The notes beneath the pieces are model-generated. The model searched no databases, was not told where the DNA came from, and saw only the letters and a list, made by a program, of their open reading frames with translations. From assembly GCA_028280885.1 (NCBI GenBank), contig JANQKY010000046.1:30316-94315 (forward strand): a stretch of 64,000 nucleotides of DNA, in the 5' to 3' direction. The position numbers were made by a program, and so were the translations under genes. Shown piece after piece: positions 31,730 through 42,093 of the stretch (positions are counted from its first letter, which is position 1; each line of letters starts with the position of its first letter). This DNA is from Tepidamorphus sp. (GTDB lineage Bacteria; Pseudomonadota; Alphaproteobacteria; Rhizobiales; Tepidamorphaceae).

Positions 31730-32947
31730 ATGTCGAACGTTTCGCACGCCACGCCGGGAGGGCGTATCCTCCGGTCCGTGTTGGCCGCAACAGGGCTGGT
31801 CGTGGCCGGGCTGGCGGCTTCGCTCATCACGCCGCTCGCCCTGTCCGGGCCGGCACAGGCGATGGCGGCGCTCGAAGCCACCCGGATCGGGACGTTCGAC
31901 CGTCCCGTCTACATGACCCCCGCGCCCGGCGACGACGATCACGTCTATGTCGTCGAACAGGGCGGCCGGATCCTTCTCATGGATGACGGCGTGGTCCGCG
32001 AGACCCCGTTCCTGGACATCCGCGACCGCGTCTTCGGGCCCGGCGACTCGGGCGCGGGCACCGAGCAGGGTCTCTTGTCGATCGCCTTCCCGCCGGACCA
32101 CGCGCAATCCCGCCTGTTCTATGTCGCCCACACCAATAGAAAGGGCGATCTCAGGATCGACGAATACCGGCGCAAGGCCGGCGATCCGCTGGCCGCCAAG
32201 CGGTCGAGCCGGCGCAAGGTCATCCGCATCAGGCATCGCGATCACCAGAACCACAATGGCGGCCATATCCTGTTCGGGCCGGACGGTTTCCTCTACATCA
32301 CCACAGGCGATGGCGGCGGCCAGAACGATATCGAGGACAATGCCCGCAAGCTCAACACGCTGCTCGGCAAGCTTTTGCGCATCAAGCCCGAGCCGTCGGC
32401 CAAGGCCTCCTACTCGATCCCGAAAACCAACCCGTTCCGCAAGACGAACGGCCGCAAGGAGATCTACGCCTACGGCCTGCGCAATCCGTGGCGAATGGCG
32501 TTCTTCAAGAACCGGATGATCCTCGCCGATGTCGGCCAGGAGGCGCGCGAGGAGATCAATATCGTCAAGCGCGCCAAGCAGGGTTCGGGCGCCAATTTCG
32601 GCTGGCCGGAATGGGAAGGCGACATCGTCCACGACGAGGACCGGCCGGGCCCTGATCCGGCGGTGTTTCCGCAGATCGTGCTGAAGCACAGTAACGGCAA
32701 CTGCTCGATCACCGGCGGGTTGGTCCTGCAGGATCCGCGCCTGCCCGATTACGCGGGCCGTTATTTCTACGCCGATTTCTGCGCCGGCGAGATCTTCAGC
32801 ACCATCCCGAAGACCACGCCGAAGGACAACAAGACGACCGGCATCGTCATGGAACGGCCGACCAGCTTCGGCGTCGGTCCCGACGGCGAGATGTACGTGT
32901 CCGAATTCGGCGGCGACCTCTACCGGATCGATCCGCAGGGCCAGTAG
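31730..32947 (+). CDS. Secreted PQQ-dependent sugar dehydrogenase family beta-propeller
   Basis: A 405-aa protein with an N-terminal signal peptide or anchor (hydrophobic 15-40, LSGPAQAMA as likely cleavage site). It is followed by a six-bladed propeller of the soluble glucose/sorbosone dehydrogenase family (GSDH, YliI-like). Diagnostic segments are HNGGHILFGPDGFLYITTGD, YGLRNPWRM and SEFGGDLYRI. Family members oxidise aldose sugars in the periplasm with PQQ and calcium. The substrate is unknown, and no PQQ genes are nearby. GGGAG precedes the ATG. The upstream gap contains a TTGACA hexamer (31562-31567) without a convincing -10. Confidence 0.88.
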   Translation: MSNVSHATPGGRILRSVLAATGLVVAGLAASLITPLALSGPAQAMAALEATRIGTFDRPVYMTPAPGDDDHVYVVEQGGRILLMDDGVVRETPFLDIRDRVFGPGDSGAGTEQGLLSIAFPPDHAQSRLFYVAHTNRKGDLRIDEYRRKAGDPLAAKRSSRRKVIRIRHRDHQNHNGGHILFGPDGFLYITTGDGGGQNDIEDNARKLNTLLGKLLRIKPEPSAKASYSIPKTNPFRKTNGRKEIYAYGLRNPWRMAFFKNRMILADVGQEAREEINIVKRAKQGSGANFGWPEWEGDIVHDEDRPGPDPAVFPQIVLKHSNGNCSITGGLVLQDPRLPDYAGRYFYADFCAGEIFSTIPKTTPKDNKTTGIVMERPTSFGVGPDGEMYVSEFGGDLYRIDPQGQ

Positions 32948-33022
32948 ACCGGGCGGGCGGGGCCTGTCCCAGCGCTGTCCGGTTTAGCGATATCGGGCCG
33001 GATGTGCATCGACCTCTCTTTT

Positions 33023-33145
33023 CGTCATCCCGGACGGCTGACAAGCCGAGCGGGGATCGGGGCGCCCGTGTCGGTGCCGGTGGGACTCCGAACCGCCTCG
33101 GTTCCCCGATCCCGGATATTCGCTACCGCGAATTCCGGGATGACG
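33023..33145. repeat. Composite palindromic repeat, GTCATCCCGG family
   Basis: Ends are CGTCATCCCGG and CCGGGATGACG. Left hairpin GGCTGACAAGCC; right hairpin CCCGGATATTCGC/GCGAATTCCGGG. The centre is CGTGTCGGTGCCGGTGGGAC, which also recurs near 37850. Confidence 0.75.
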
Positions 33146-33199
33146 AAGGGGAGGCTGGTGTCCTGCTGCCACCCACTCCGGTGCCCCGCCAATTCTGGC

Positions 33200-33428
33200 G
33201 TCATTGCCGGGCTTGTCCCCTGGCGTCATTGCCGGGCTTGTCCCCTGGTGTCATTGCCGGGCTTGTCCCGGCAATCCATGAACACAGTCGCTTGCGTCCA
33301 TTCTGACGGCGGTGGTCATGGATGCCCGGAACACGTCCGGGCATGACATCCGAGGGGGTGGCCAGGCTGAGAACCAAAGCCACATCCCCGCTGAACCGGA
33401 CAGCAGTGGGACAAGCCCGGCAATGACA
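33200..33428. repeat. Three tandem 25-bp units plus a CCGGGCTTGTCC mosaic
   Basis: Units beginning GTCATTGCCGGGCTTGTCCC start at 33200, 33225 and 33250, exactly 25 bp apart. The third extends into the full palindrome and GCAATCCATGAACAC. Next comes the inverted unit GGATGCCCGGAACACGTCC (about 33320), then an inverted GCTGAACCGGACAGCAGTGG and GACAAGCCCGGCAATGAC. Confidence 0.8.
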
Positions 33429-33461
33429 GCGGAGTGAGGAGCCACAACGACAGAGACCCGG

Positions 33462-34463
33462 CTACAGCTTCCGCAGCCAGACCTCCTCGACCAGGTGGTC
33501 GCCGCCCTTCTTCAGGATCAGGTCGGCGCGCTGGCGCGTCGGCAGGATGTTCTCTTCGAGATTGGCCAGATTGATGCGGCGCCAGATGTCGAGCGCGGTC
33601 TCGACCGCCTGCTCGTCGGTGAGCGTCGAGTAGCGGTGGAAATAAGCACCGGGATCGCGGAAGGCGGTCTGGCGCAGGCGCATGAAGCGCTCGACATACC
33701 AGCGCTCCAGCGTCTCCGTCTCCGCGTCGATATAGACGGAGAAGTCGAAATAATCCGACACGAACGGCACCGCCTTGCCGTCGCGCGGCATGCGGCCGGG
33801 CTGCAAAACGTTCAGGCCCTCGACGATCAGGATATCGGGGCCCTCCACCACGACCTGCTGGTCGGGCGGCAGCACGTCATAGGCGAAATGCGAATAGAGC
33901 GGCGCGGAGACGACCGGCTCGCCCGCCTTCACCCGCGACAGGAACTTGAGCAGCGCGGAGACGTTGAAGCTCTCCGGAAACCCCTTGCGGTGCATGAGGT
34001 TTTCACGCTCCAGGACGGCATTGGGATAAAGAAAGCCGTCGGTGGTGACGAGCGCCACCTTCGGCGTGTTCGGCCAGCGGGTGAGCAGCGCCTGCAGGAC
34101 GCGCGAGGTGGTCGACTTGCCGACCGCGACCGAACCGCCGATGCCGATGACATAGGGCACCTTGCCGTCCTTGGCGCCGAGGAAATAGCGGGTCGCCTTG
34201 AACAGGTCCTGGGTCGCGGAGACATAGAGGCTCAACAGGCGCGACAGCGGCAGGTAGATATCGATGACCTCGTCGATCGACAGGTTCTCGATCAGGCCGC
34301 GCAGGGTCAGCACCTCCGCCTCGGTGAGCGTCATCGGCGTATCGGCGCGCAATTCGGCCCATTCGGCGCGGGTAAAGGTGCGATAGGGCGAGGGAACGCT
34401 GTTGCCGTTCGCCGGCCGGTCGCTGACCAGGACGGGCCCCGTCTTCGCGGGTTCGCCGGTCAT
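33462..34463 (-). CDS. coaA: Type I pantothenate kinase
   Basis: Phosphorylates pantothenate, the first and regulated step of coenzyme A synthesis. The 333-aa P-loop kinase has Walker [11 protein letters not shown] (109-118) and the segments [15 protein letters not shown] and [13 protein letters not shown] typical of prokaryotic CoaA. Feedback inhibition by CoA is expected of the family. Its ATG overlaps the hisE stop by four bases. Adjacency to the histidine genes is standard in Hyphomicrobiales. Confidence 0.95.
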   Translation of the reverse strand: MTGEPAKTGPVLVSDRPANGNSVPSPYRTFTRAEWAELRADTPMTLTEAEVLTLRGLIENLSIDEVIDIYLPLSRLLSLYVSATQDLFKATRYFLGAKDGKVPYVIGIGGSVAVGKSTTSRVLQALLTRWPNTPKVALVTTDGFLYPNAVLERENLMHRKGFPESFNVSALLKFLSRVKAGEPVVSAPLYSHFAYDVLPPDQQVVVEGPDILIVEGLNVLQPGRMPRDGKAVPFVSDYFDFSVYIDAETETLERWYVERFMRLRQTAFRDPGAYFHRYSTLTDEQAVETALDIWRRINLANLEENILPTRQRADLILKKGGDHLVEEVWLRKL

Positions 34464-34801
34464 GACGCGCCCTCCTTCAGGCTCCGACCTGCCTTTTCGA
34501 CAAGGCCGGAGGTGCCTTCGCGCCGGCCGAGTTCGGCATAGACGTCGTCAAGATCGACATCGCTCGCCGCCAGCAGCACGGCCAGGTGATAGAGCACGTC
34601 GGCGACCTCGTTTGTGATCGCCTCGCGATCGCCCTCGACGGCGGCGATCACCGTCTCGACCGCCTCCTCGCCGAACTTCCTGGCGCAGTGCGACACGCCC
34701 CGATCCAGCAGCTTGGCGGTATAGGACGATTGCGGATCGGCGCCCTTGCGCGACGCCACGATCGCCGCGAGGTCTTCGATGCTGAGCCTGGCTGTCGCCA
34801 T
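34460..34801 (-). CDS. hisE: Phosphoribosyl-ATP pyrophosphatase HisE
   Basis: Second step of histidine synthesis: hydrolysis of PR-ATP to PR-AMP and pyrophosphate. It is a 113-aa monofunctional enzyme of the MazG-like fold: [26 protein letters not shown] and [13 protein letters not shown] carry the metal-binding glutamates and aspartate. HisI is not fused to it and not present in the window. It lies 49 bp after hisF and overlaps coaA. Confidence 0.95.
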   Translation of the reverse strand: MATARLSIEDLAAIVASRKGADPQSSYTAKLLDRGVSHCARKFGEEAVETVIAAVEGDREAITNEVADVLYHLAVLLAASDVDLDDVYAELGRREGTSGLVEKAGRSLKEGAS

Positions 34802-34850
34802 CTGCGGTTCCTTAAACGTGTTTGTCGAACCGTTTCTCGCGGATCACGGC

Positions 34851-35627
34851 TTACGGATCAAGCCGCATCGCGATCCCGGCCTCCGCCATATGGGCCTTGG
34901 CCTCGCGGATCGAATATTCGGCGAAGTGGAAGATCGAGGCGGCCAGCACCGCCGTGGCGCCGCCGTCGCGGATCCCGTCGACCAGATGATCGAGCGTGCC
35001 GACGCCGCCAGACGCGATGACGGGAACGCGAACCCGGTCGGCAACGGCGCGGGTCAGCGCGATATCGTAGCCGATCTTGGTGCCGTCGCGGTCCATCGAG
35101 GTCAGCAGGAGTTCGCCGGCGCCGAGCGACACCACCTCCTCGGCATAGGCCAGCACGTCGATGCCGGTCGGCTTGCGGCCGCCATGGGTGAAGATTTCCC
35201 AGCGCGGCGGCACGCCATCCGGGCTGACGCGCTTGGCGTCGATCGCAACGACGATGCATTGATTACCGAACTTCTCCGCCGCCTCCCTGACGAAGGCGCG
35301 GTCGGTGACGGCAGCCGTGTTGATCGAGACCTTGTCGGCGCCGGCGCGCAGCAGCACCCGGATATCCTCGACCGTGCGGACACCGCCGCCGACGGTGAGC
35401 GGCATGAAGCAGTGCTCGGCGGTGCGCCGGACCACGTCGAGCAGGATGCCGCGATCCTCGTGGCTTGCGGTGATATCGAGAAAACAGAGCTCGTCGGCGC
35501 CGGCCGCGTCATAGGCGATCGCCGCCTCGACCGGATCGCCGGCATCGATCAGATCGACGAACTGGACGCCCTTGACGACCCGGCCGTCCTTGACGTCGAG
35601 ACAGGGAATGACGCGCGCTTTCAGCAT
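34851..35627 (-). CDS. hisF: Imidazole glycerol phosphate synthase subunit HisF
   Basis: The cyclase subunit that uses ammonia from HisH to make IGP and AICAR. The 258-aa (beta-alpha)8 barrel has the catalytic aspartates in [10 protein letters not shown] and VVAIDAKR, and phosphate loops such as VGGGVR and [10 protein letters not shown]. It is 180 bp downstream of hisA, longer than the other his junctions; that spacer holds no feature I recognise. Confidence 0.96.
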   Translation of the reverse strand: MLKARVIPCLDVKDGRVVKGVQFVDLIDAGDPVEAAIAYDAAGADELCFLDITASHEDRGILLDVVRRTAEHCFMPLTVGGGVRTVEDIRVLLRAGADKVSINTAAVTDRAFVREAAEKFGNQCIVVAIDAKRVSPDGVPPRWEIFTHGGRKPTGIDVLAYAEEVVSLGAGELLLTSMDRDGTKIGYDIALTRAVADRVRVPVIASGGVGTLDHLVDGIRDGGATAVLAASIFHFAEYSIREAKAHMAEAGIAMRLDP

Positions 35628-35807
35628 TCAGACTTCACCGTTCCGATTAAGGCTGTTCGGCCCTGTCATAGACCGGAGAACCGCGCCGGGCCACCCGGTT
35701 GCCTACACAATTGGGCCGTTCTGGTGAACGAGACGATCGGCGCGGCGCCGGTTGCGAAGGGTTACCACGATCATGACGAGCCATCTCGCGCGCATCCTTG
35801 GTCTCTG

Positions 35808-36530
35808 CTAGCCCGTCAACGCCAGCGCCTCTTGCGGATCGAGGCGGCCGTCATAGAGCGCACGGCCCGAAATCGCGCCTTCCAGGATGGCGCAATCGGG
35901 CTCGACAAGCCGCCTGACGTCGGCGATCGAGGCGAGGCCGCCCGAGGCGATAACGGGGATCGCGACGGCGCGGGCGAGATCCAGCGTCGATGCGATGTTG
36001 AGCCCGGTCAGGATGCCGTCGCGATCGATATCGGTGTAGACGATCGCCGCCGCGCCGGCGTCCTCGAAGCGCTTCGCCAGATCGATCGCGGTCATCTCGG
36101 CGGTTTCCGCCCAGCCCTCGACCGCGACCCTGCCGCCACGCGCGTCGATGCCGACGACGATGCGGCCGGGAAAGGTCTTGCAGGCGTCCCGGACGAGATC
36201 CGGATCGCGCACGGCGACCGTGCCGAGAATGACCCGGCGGATGCCCTTGTCGAGCCAGGCTTCGATGCCGGCCATGTCGCGGATGCCGCCGCCCAGTTGA
36301 ATCGGCAGCGAAACGGTTGCCAGGATCGCCTCGACCGCCGCCGCATTGACGCTGCGGCCCTCGAAGGCGCCATTCAGGTCGACGACATGCAGCCATTTGA
36401 AGCCGGCCTGTTCGAAATCCTGCGCCTGGGCGGCGGGATCGTCGTTGAACACGGTGGCGGCCGCCATGTCGCCCTTGACGAGCCGCACGCAGCGCCCGTC
36501 CTTCAGATCGATCGCGGGGAAGAGGATCAT
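35808..36530 (-). CDS. hisA: ProFAR isomerase HisA
   Basis: Isomerises ProFAR to PRFAR. The 240-aa barrel begins [12 protein letters not shown], carrying the catalytic aspartate. Other family blocks are QLGGGIRD and [11 protein letters not shown]. The ATG at 36530 gives a four-base ATGA overlap with hisH and the usual N-terminus; an ATG three codons upstream is the alternative. Confidence 0.95.
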   Translation of the reverse strand: MILFPAIDLKDGRCVRLVKGDMAAATVFNDDPAAQAQDFEQAGFKWLHVVDLNGAFEGRSVNAAAVEAILATVSLPIQLGGGIRDMAGIEAWLDKGIRRVILGTVAVRDPDLVRDACKTFPGRIVVGIDARGGRVAVEGWAETAEMTAIDLAKRFEDAGAAAIVYTDIDRDGILTGLNIASTLDLARAVAIPVIASGGLASIADVRRLVEPDCAILEGAISGRALYDGRLDPQEALALTG

Positions 36531-37177
36531 GGTGCCCATTTCAGGAAGTTGCCGATCAGGGCCAGGCCGAGCTTCTGGCTCTTTTCGGGATGGAACTGCG
36601 TGCCCGCGCGGTTGTCGCGGGCGACGATCGCGGTGAGCGGTCCGCCGTAATCGGCCTGTGCGATCAGGTCCGCGTCGGTCTCGGCGGCAAGATGATAGGA
36701 ATGGACGAAATAGGCATGCAGCCCGTCGTCACCCGCCGAAACGCCGTCGAGCAACGGATGATCGGACAGCACGCGCAGCGTGTTCCAGCCCATGTGGGGG
36801 ATCTTGAGGGCGGGATCGTCGGGCGTCAGCTTGACGACATCGCCGGCGATCCAGCCGAAGCCGGGCGTCGTCTCGTATTCGCGGCCCCGGTCGGCCATCA
36901 GCTGCATGCCGACGCAGATGCCGAGGAAGGGCCGGCCGTTCTGTTCGACCGCCTCGTTCAGCGCCTCGTGCAGGCCGGCCACCCGGTCGAGCCCGCGCCG
37001 GCAATCGGCAAAGGCGCCGACACCCGGCAGCACGATCCGGTCGGCTAAGCGCACGGCGTCGGGATCGTCGGTGACCGCGATCGTCGCGGCGATGCCCGCT
37101 TCGGCGGCTGCCCGCTCGAACGCCTTTTCGGCGGAGCGGAGGTTGCCGGAGCCGTAATCCAGAATGGCGACACGCAT
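36527..37177 (-). CDS. hisH: Imidazole glycerol phosphate synthase subunit HisH
   Basis: A glutamine amidotransferase that channels ammonia to HisF. The 216-aa class I domain has the nucleophile Cys88 in GICVGMQLM, the oxyanion strand region PGVGAFADC and the His-Glu pair in QFHPEKSQ. It lies 36 bp after the DUF2628 gene and overlaps hisA. Confidence 0.96.
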   Translation of the reverse strand: MRVAILDYGSGNLRSAEKAFERAAAEAGIAATIAVTDDPDAVRLADRIVLPGVGAFADCRRGLDRVAGLHEALNEAVEQNGRPFLGICVGMQLMADRGREYETTPGFGWIAGDVVKLTPDDPALKIPHMGWNTLRVLSDHPLLDGVSAGDDGLHAYFVHSYHLAAETDADLIAQADYGGPLTAIVARDNRAGTQFHPEKSQKLGLALIGNFLKWAP

Positions 37178-37213
37178 GGGTGATTTGACCGTGTTTTAAG
37201 CGAACAGGAAACG

Positions 37214-37741
37214 TCAGGTCCGGTCCGTGTGCGGAAACAGGCCGATGACCGGCTGGCCTGACGCTGCCGGAGCCGGGGGACGGGGCCCGGAGGCACGGGG
37301 CCCGGCATTCGGAACGCGGCCTGCCGGAGCGGCCGGACCCGGGCGCAGCGGCGGCGGCGTTGTGGCGGGCCGCTGATAGCGCTGGAAGAAGGACCGCTCG
37401 GCCTCCTCGCGGTCCCGCCCGGTCGTGACGTCCAGCATCCGCCAGCCCTTCTGCGTCAGGCTCCAGCGATGCAGCGCATTGGCTTCGAGCGCGAACCAGA
37501 TTGCGAGCAGCACCGAGATGACACCGATCATCCAGCCCATCCGGGGGAGAACTTCACCGGCGACACCGAGCGCGGCGCCGACAGCGAGCCAGGCGAGCAG
37601 CACCCACCACATCCGGTTCCACAGGATCCAGATCGTCGGCACGATCAGCGCCGGCAGCGAAAAGCCTTCCCGCACGAAGACGATCTCGTCTTCGGGGTTT
37701 GCCCGGCGGTCGGGCGACCTGTGCACGGTATAGACCTTCAT
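37214..37741 (-). CDS. DUF2628 membrane protein of the his cluster
   Basis: A 175-aa protein of unknown function. After about 30 soluble residues with EIVFVREGFS come about three hydrophobic segments (32-66 and 72-90), then a WSLTQKGWRMLDVTTGRDREEAERSFF block, a Pro/Ala-rich linker and a short conserved-looking end (VIGLFPHTD). It sits between hisB and hisH, a placement shared across Hyphomicrobiales, but nothing in it suggests a role in histidine synthesis. The ATG was chosen over a GTG two codons upstream. Confidence 0.8.
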   Translation of the reverse strand: MKVYTVHRSPDRRANPEDEIVFVREGFSLPALIVPTIWILWNRMWWVLLAWLAVGAALGVAGEVLPRMGWMIGVISVLLAIWFALEANALHRWSLTQKGWRMLDVTTGRDREEAERSFFQRYQRPATTPPPLRPGPAAPAGRVPNAGPRASGPRPPAPAASGQPVIGLFPHTDRT

Positions 37742-37879
37742 GGGCACCCTCTTAGAGCAAACGGGCGATGAGGGGAATTGGGGTGTTGCGAAAACGTGGT
37801 TCGGCGGTCGACGCGAAGAGGCGAGTTGGGAACGGGGGCCCGTGTCGGTGCCGATGTCGGGGCCGAGGGAACACCGAGC

Positions 37880-37930
37880 CGCCCGGGTTCTCCGATCCCG
37901 GATAATCGCTAGCGCGATTTCCGGGATGAC
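37880..37930. repeat. Hairpin unit, ATCCCGG family
   Basis: CCCGGATAATCGC and GCGATTTCCGGG pair across a two- to four-base loop (37897-37925), followed by ATGACGACGG. It is almost the same as 30562-30590. Confidence 0.7.
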
Positions 37931-37983
37931 GACGGAGAGGTCGGCGTCCTGCCGCTACCCATTCTGACGTCCCACCCACTCTG

Positions 37984-38073
37984 CTGTCATTGCCGGGCTT
38001 GTCCCGGCAATCCATGAACACCCAGGCCGGCGACTGTGTTCATGGATGCCCGGAACACGTCCGGGCATGACAG
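37984..38073. repeat. Paired CCGGGCTTGTCCCGG / CCCGGAACACGTCCGGG repeat
   Basis: Outer inverted ends CTGTCAT / ATGACAG. The left unit is GCCGGGCTTGTCCCGGC, the right unit GCCCGGAACACGTCCGGGC, with ATCCATGAACAC and its inverted counterpart GTGTTCATGGAT between them, so the element folds as a cruciform-like structure. Confidence 0.75.
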
Positions 38074-38189
38074 CCGAAGAGAGAATGCACCCCCTCGACT
38101 ATCATCCCCGACTTGGTCAAGGATCCAATAACCCCTTGCGTTAGCTTAAGTTTTCCGCTGAGAGGGCAGCCAGTTTGATAAGACACAGT

Positions 38190-38290
38190 ATCCGTTGCCC
38201 GGCCGCCCCCGGCGCTCGACTTGGGTCTCGCGCGTTCGGCACTCGAAATGCTTTCGCATTTCGCCCGCTTACGCGGACCGTGCCTCACCC
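38190..38290. repeat. About 100-bp repeat with GAAATGC hairpin, copy 1
   Basis: Shares roughly 95 bases with 47035-47130. The core is TCTCGCGCGTTCGGCACTCG, then a perfect 7-bp stem GAAATGC-TTTC-GCATTTC, then GCCCGCTTACGCGGACCGTG and CCTCACCC. The copy ends exactly at the hisB stop codon. Confidence 0.75.
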
Positions 38291-38887
38291 CTACAGGCTC
38301 CCCTTGGTGGAGGGAATCCGCCCCGCCTCGCGCGGATCGATCGCGATCGCGGCGCGCAGCGCGCGGGCCAGACCCTTGAAGCAGCTTTCGGCGATGTGGT
38401 GGCTGTTGACGCCGTAGAAACACTCGACATGCAGCGTGATGCCGGCGTTCTGGGCAAAGGCCTGGAACCACTCGCGCACCAGCTCGGTGTCCATCGTGCC
38501 GATCTTCTCGGCGGTGAAATCGACGCGCCACACAAGGAACGGCCGGCCCGACACGTCGAGCGCCACCCGGCTCAGCGTCTCGTCCATCGGCAGGTGAACG
38601 GTCGCGTAGCGGGCGATGCCGCGCCGCTCGCCGAGCGCCTCGCGGACCGCCTGGCCGATGACGATACCGACATCCTCGGCGGTGTGGTGGAAATCGACAT
38701 GCAGATCGCCCTGCGCCTTGACGTCGAGATCGATCAGCGCGTGCCGGGCAAACAGGTCGAGCATATGATCGAGAAAGCCGATGCCGGTATTGATGTCGGC
38801 CTTGCCCTCGCCGTCGAGGGTGAGCGATACGGTGACATCGGTTTCACCGGTCTTGCGGGCGATTTTCGCCGTGCGCGCCTGATCCAT
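38291..38887 (-). CDS. hisB: Imidazoleglycerol-phosphate dehydratase HisB
   Basis: Dehydrates IGP to imidazole acetol phosphate using two manganese ions. The 198-aa protein is the dehydratase domain alone, without the HolP phosphatase found fused in E. coli. The repeated metal motifs are visible: [29 protein letters not shown] and [25 protein letters not shown]. The gene is first in the leftward his set and divergent from hslV. Confidence 0.96.
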   Translation of the reverse strand: MDQARTAKIARKTGETDVTVSLTLDGEGKADINTGIGFLDHMLDLFARHALIDLDVKAQGDLHVDFHHTAEDVGIVIGQAVREALGERRGIARYATVHLPMDETLSRVALDVSGRPFLVWRVDFTAEKIGTMDTELVREWFQAFAQNAGITLHVECFYGVNSHHIAESCFKGLARALRAAIAIDPREAGRIPSTKGSL

Positions 38888-39125
38888 CTGCCTGATACTT
38901 TCAACGTTTGACCTATGCGAGGGCTATCTAACAGGCCGCCACGGCCCTGAAAAGCGGTGTCGAAGCAGCCGGTAAACGCGGGCCGAAACCGGAATTGATC
39001 TTTTCAAGTCAGCAGCAGGCTTGTTGAATCGGGTCCGAAACGAAATACATCTCTTGCCTGCCGCGGCAGTCGCCGGCCCGGCTTCAAGCACTATCGCGCG
39101 GCGGACCAAGCGAACTGGAGCCAGA

Positions 39126-39683
39126 ATGACAGCCTCCTCCGATACCCAGTGGCATGCCACGACGATCCTCACCGTACGCAAGGGCGGCAAGGTCGTCGTT
39201 GCCGGCGACGGCCAGGTCTCCGTCGGCGAGACGGTGATGAAGGCGACCGCCCGCAAGGTGCGGCCGATCGGCGGCGGCAACGTGATCGGCGGCTTCGCCG
39301 GCGCGACCGCCGATGCCTTCACCCTGTTCGAGCGGCTCGAGAAGAAACTCGAGCAGTATCCGGGCCAGCTGATGCGGGCAGCGGTCGAACTGGCCAAGGA
39401 CTGGCGCACCGACCGCTATCTGAGGCACCTGCAGGCGATGATGATCGTCACCGATCCGACGATCAGCCTGGTCGTCACCGGCAACGGCGATGTTCTGGAA
39501 CCGGAAAACGGCATCGCCGCGATCGGATCGGGCGGCAACTACGCGCTTGCCGCGGCGCGGGCGCTGGCGGAGACCGACATGGACGCCGAGGAGATCGCCC
39601 GCAGGGCGATGGCGATCGCCGCCGATATCTGCATCTACACAAACGACAATATCGTCGTCGAGACGCTTGATGCCGATTCGTGA
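39126..39683 (+). CDS. hslV: ATP-dependent protease subunit HslV
   Basis: The peptidase of the HslUV (ClpQY) heat-shock protease, a double hexameric ring. The 185-aa precursor has an 11-residue propeptide; the mature protein begins with catalytic Thr12 in [25 protein letters not shown] lies 7 nt upstream of the ATG; the longer upstream frame has no homology. It overlaps the next gene by 14 bases, and hslU follows that. Confidence 0.96.
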   Translation: MTASSDTQWHATTILTVRKGGKVVVAGDGQVSVGETVMKATARKVRPIGGGNVIGGFAGATADAFTLFERLEKKLEQYPGQLMRAAVELAKDWRTDRYLRHLQAMMIVTDPTISLVVTGNGDVLEPENGIAAIGSGGNYALAAARALAETDMDAEEIARRAMAIAADICIYTNDNIVVETLDADS

Positions 39684-40725
39684 GGATCTCGGTGAGGCGG
39701 TACGACTGGGCATCATAGAACCCCGCCAGATCGAGCGGCTTGCCAGCTTCCTGGAGGCGCGCGCGCGCGGCGAGGTGCTCGGCGCGGCCGATCGCGAGGA
39801 GGTGCGCTTTGCCCGCGGCTTCCAGGACGTCTTCCTGACGCTCGGCATCGCCATCCTGTTCGTCGGCATCATCGCCACGTCGATCGCCATCGGACAGGGC
39901 GTCGCGCTGTCGCTGATCGCGGCCGCGCTGTCCTGGGGTCTGGCCGAGGTCTTCGCCAGGCGGCGGCGACTGGTGCTGCCGTCGATGGCGCTGTCGATCA
40001 TCTTCATCCTGTCGGTGGGGTTGAGCGTCTTCGGCCTTGCGGCCGGCTCGTATGATCCCATGTCCGGACTTCTGTCCAATGGCCTGCCGTTCCTGATCGC
40101 CTCGCTCGTTGCCTGGGCGGCAAGCGGCGTGTTCTATCTGCGCTTCCGGCTGCCGTTCGCGCTTGCCGTCTTCGCCGCCGGCGGGGTCGCGGTGCTGGTG
40201 AGCGCCGTGCTGACCGCCAGTCCGGATCCCGGCGAGACGACCCTGTCGGCCGTCATCCTGCCGGCGGGCTTGGCGATCTTCGGCTTCGCCATGGCCTATG
40301 ATCTCTCCGATCCGCGCCGCGTTACCTTAAGCGCCGACAACGCCTTCTGGCTGCATCTGCTCGCCGCGCCACTGATCCTGAACGGCGCCTTCGGCCTGCT
40401 GACCACCTGGTCGGCGGACATGGATACCGGGTCGGCCGTTTCCGTCGTCGCCGCCGTCCTGCTGCTCGGGCTGGTCGCCATCGTCGTCGACCGGCGCGCG
40501 CTGCTGGTTGCGGGCCTTGCCTATCTTGGATATGCGATCGGCCAGCTTATCTATGCAGCAGACATCGAACCCTCGATGGTCGCCGCCGTGACCCTCGTTC
40601 TCCTCGGCGGCGGCGTCATACTGCTGGGCGCCGGCTGGCGCGGCGCGCGGCGCGCCCTCCTTGCGGTTTTGCCGCTGCCGACCAATCTAACCGACAGACT
40701 CCCCGCATCAACGGATCACCCATGA
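39670..40725 (+). CDS. Conserved polytopic membrane protein between hslV and hslU
   Basis: A 351-aa protein not assignable to a named function. A soluble N-terminal part of about 50 residues ([33 protein letters not shown] split over a helical region) is followed by about nine or ten hydrophobic helices from residue 60 to the end, giving a DUF2157-like layout. The ATG overlaps the end of hslV by 14 bases, and its TGA overlaps the hslU ATG, so it is tightly embedded in the hslVU transcript. A membrane partner or modulator of HslUV is a guess from position only. Confidence 0.75.
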   Translation: MPIREDLGEAVRLGIIEPRQIERLASFLEARARGEVLGAADREEVRFARGFQDVFLTLGIAILFVGIIATSIAIGQGVALSLIAAALSWGLAEVFARRRRLVLPSMALSIIFILSVGLSVFGLAAGSYDPMSGLLSNGLPFLIASLVAWAASGVFYLRFRLPFALAVFAAGGVAVLVSAVLTASPDPGETTLSAVILPAGLAIFGFAMAYDLSDPRRVTLSADNAFWLHLLAAPLILNGAFGLLTTWSADMDTGSAVSVVAAVLLLGLVAIVVDRRALLVAGLAYLGYAIGQLIYAADIEPSMVAAVTLVLLGGGVILLGAGWRGARRALLAVLPLPTNLTDRLPASTDHP

Positions 40726-42032
40726 CCGATTTTTCGCCCCGTGAGATCGTTTCCGAACTCGACCGCTTCATCGTCGGCCAGAAGGACGCCAAGCGCGCGG
40801 TCGCGATCGCGCTCAGAAACCGCTGGCGGCGCCAGCAGCTCGACGACTCGCTGCGCGAGGAGGTGCTGCCCAAGAACATCCTGATGATCGGCCCGACCGG
40901 CGTCGGCAAGACCGAGATCTCGCGGCGGCTGGCCAAGCTCGCCGACGCGCCGTTCCTGAAGGTCGAGGCGACCAAGTTCACCGAGGTCGGCTATGTCGGC
41001 CGCGATGTCGAGCAGATCGTCCGCGACCTGATCGAGGCGGCGATCGGCATCGTGCGCACACGGCGGCGCAAGGAGGTCGAGGCGAAGGCGCATCTGGCGG
41101 CCGAGGAACGGGTACTGAATGCCCTGGTCGGCCCCGGCGCCGGCAACGCGACCCGCGATGCCTTTCGCAAGAAGCTGCGCGAGGGCGATCTCGACGACAA
41201 GGAAATCGAGATCGAACTGCGCCAGACCGGCCTGTCGATGCCGCAGATGGACATTCCCGGCATGCCCGGCGCCTCGGTCGGCATGATCAATCTCGGCGAC
41301 ATGCTGGGCAAGGCCTTCGGCGGCCAGACCAAGTCGCGGCGGATTTCGGTGCGCGATTCCTACGAATTGCTGATCGCCGAGGAATCCGACAACCTGCTCG
41401 ACGACGACCAGATCGTCCAGGAGGCGACCACGCTGACGGAGAACCACGGCATCGTCTTTCTCGACGAGATCGACAAGATCGCCGGCCGCTCGGAGCGCGT
41501 CGGCGGCGCCGATGTCAGCCGCGAGGGCGTGCAGCGCGATCTGTTGCCGCTGATCGAGGGCACGACGGTCTCCACCAAGCACGGGCCGGTCAAGACCGAC
41601 CACATCCTGTTCATCGCGTCGGGCGCCTTCCACGTCTCCAAGCCGTCCGACCTGTTGCCCGAACTGCAGGGCCGGCTGCCGATCCGCGTCGAGCTTCGGC
41701 CACTGACGGAGGAGGATTTCCGCCGCATCCTGACGGAGACCGAGGCGAGCCTGATCAAGCAGTATATCGCGCTGATGGGCACGGAAGGGCTCGACCTGGA
41801 GATCACGGACGATGCGATCGCGGAGATCGCCAGGATCTCGGTCGAGGTGAACGCTTCGGTCGAGAATATCGGCGCCCGCCGCCTGCAGACGGTGATGGAG
41901 CGGGTGCTCGACGAGATCAGCTTCGAGGCGCCGGACCGGTCAGGCCAGACGGTGACGATCGACGCGGCCTATGTGCGCGAACATATCGGCGATCTCGCCA
42001 AGAACGCGGATTTGAGCCGGTATGTGCTGTAG
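40722..42032 (+). CDS. hslU: ATP-dependent protease ATPase subunit HslU
   Basis: The AAA+ unfoldase that feeds substrates to HslV. The 436-aa protein has Walker [10 protein letters not shown] (57-65), an intermediate (I) domain (about 105-235), Walker B in [13 protein letters not shown] and sensor regions in the C-terminal part. The C-terminal tail (LSRYVL) that activates HslV is present. It overlaps the preceding membrane protein gene by four bases. Confidence 0.97.
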   Translation: MTDFSPREIVSELDRFIVGQKDAKRAVAIALRNRWRRQQLDDSLREEVLPKNILMIGPTGVGKTEISRRLAKLADAPFLKVEATKFTEVGYVGRDVEQIVRDLIEAAIGIVRTRRRKEVEAKAHLAAEERVLNALVGPGAGNATRDAFRKKLREGDLDDKEIEIELRQTGLSMPQMDIPGMPGASVGMINLGDMLGKAFGGQTKSRRISVRDSYELLIAEESDNLLDDDQIVQEATTLTENHGIVFLDEIDKIAGRSERVGGADVSREGVQRDLLPLIEGTTVSTKHGPVKTDHILFIASGAFHVSKPSDLLPELQGRLPIRVELRPLTEEDFRRILTETEASLIKQYIALMGTEGLDLEITDDAIAEIARISVEVNASVENIGARRLQTVMERVLDEISFEAPDRSGQTVTIDAAYVREHIGDLAKNADLSRYVL

Positions 42033-42093
42033 AGCTTCGCCGGGTGTGTGGCTGGTATCGGCTTGACCGGTATCGAACCGGTCAAACCGATTT

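Larger units (their letters stand above)
32948..33461. repeat. Repeat-filled spacer between the sugar dehydrogenase and coaA
   Basis: A 514-bp convergent spacer composed almost wholly of repeats: GCTGTCCGGTTTAGCGATATC at 32972-32992, a composite at 33023-33145 and a mosaic at 33200-33428. No gene is credible. Confidence 0.65.
37742..38290. repeat. Repeat-filled spacer between hisB and the DUF2628 gene
   Basis: A 549-bp gap splits hisB from the rest of the his genes. It holds a hairpin unit (37880-37930), a paired unit (37984-38073), a partial unit around 38100-38130 and a 100-bp element abutting the hisB stop (38190-38290). No gene is visible. Confidence 0.65.

Noticed and set aside
33200..33274. 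Regular 25-bp repeats considered as a CRISPR array
   Set aside because: The repeats are contiguous with no spacers, and no cas genes are present.
35774..35812. A 12-codon plus-strand frame ([12 protein letters not shown]) between hisA and hisF
   Set aside because: Considered as a leader peptide, but it is on the opposite strand to the his genes and carries no histidine run or attenuator.
38888..39125. A heat-shock (RpoH) promoter ahead of hslV
   Set aside because: CTTG and ATACAT elements occur near 39018-39050, but the match to the alphaproteobacterial RpoH consensus is too weak to report as a feature.
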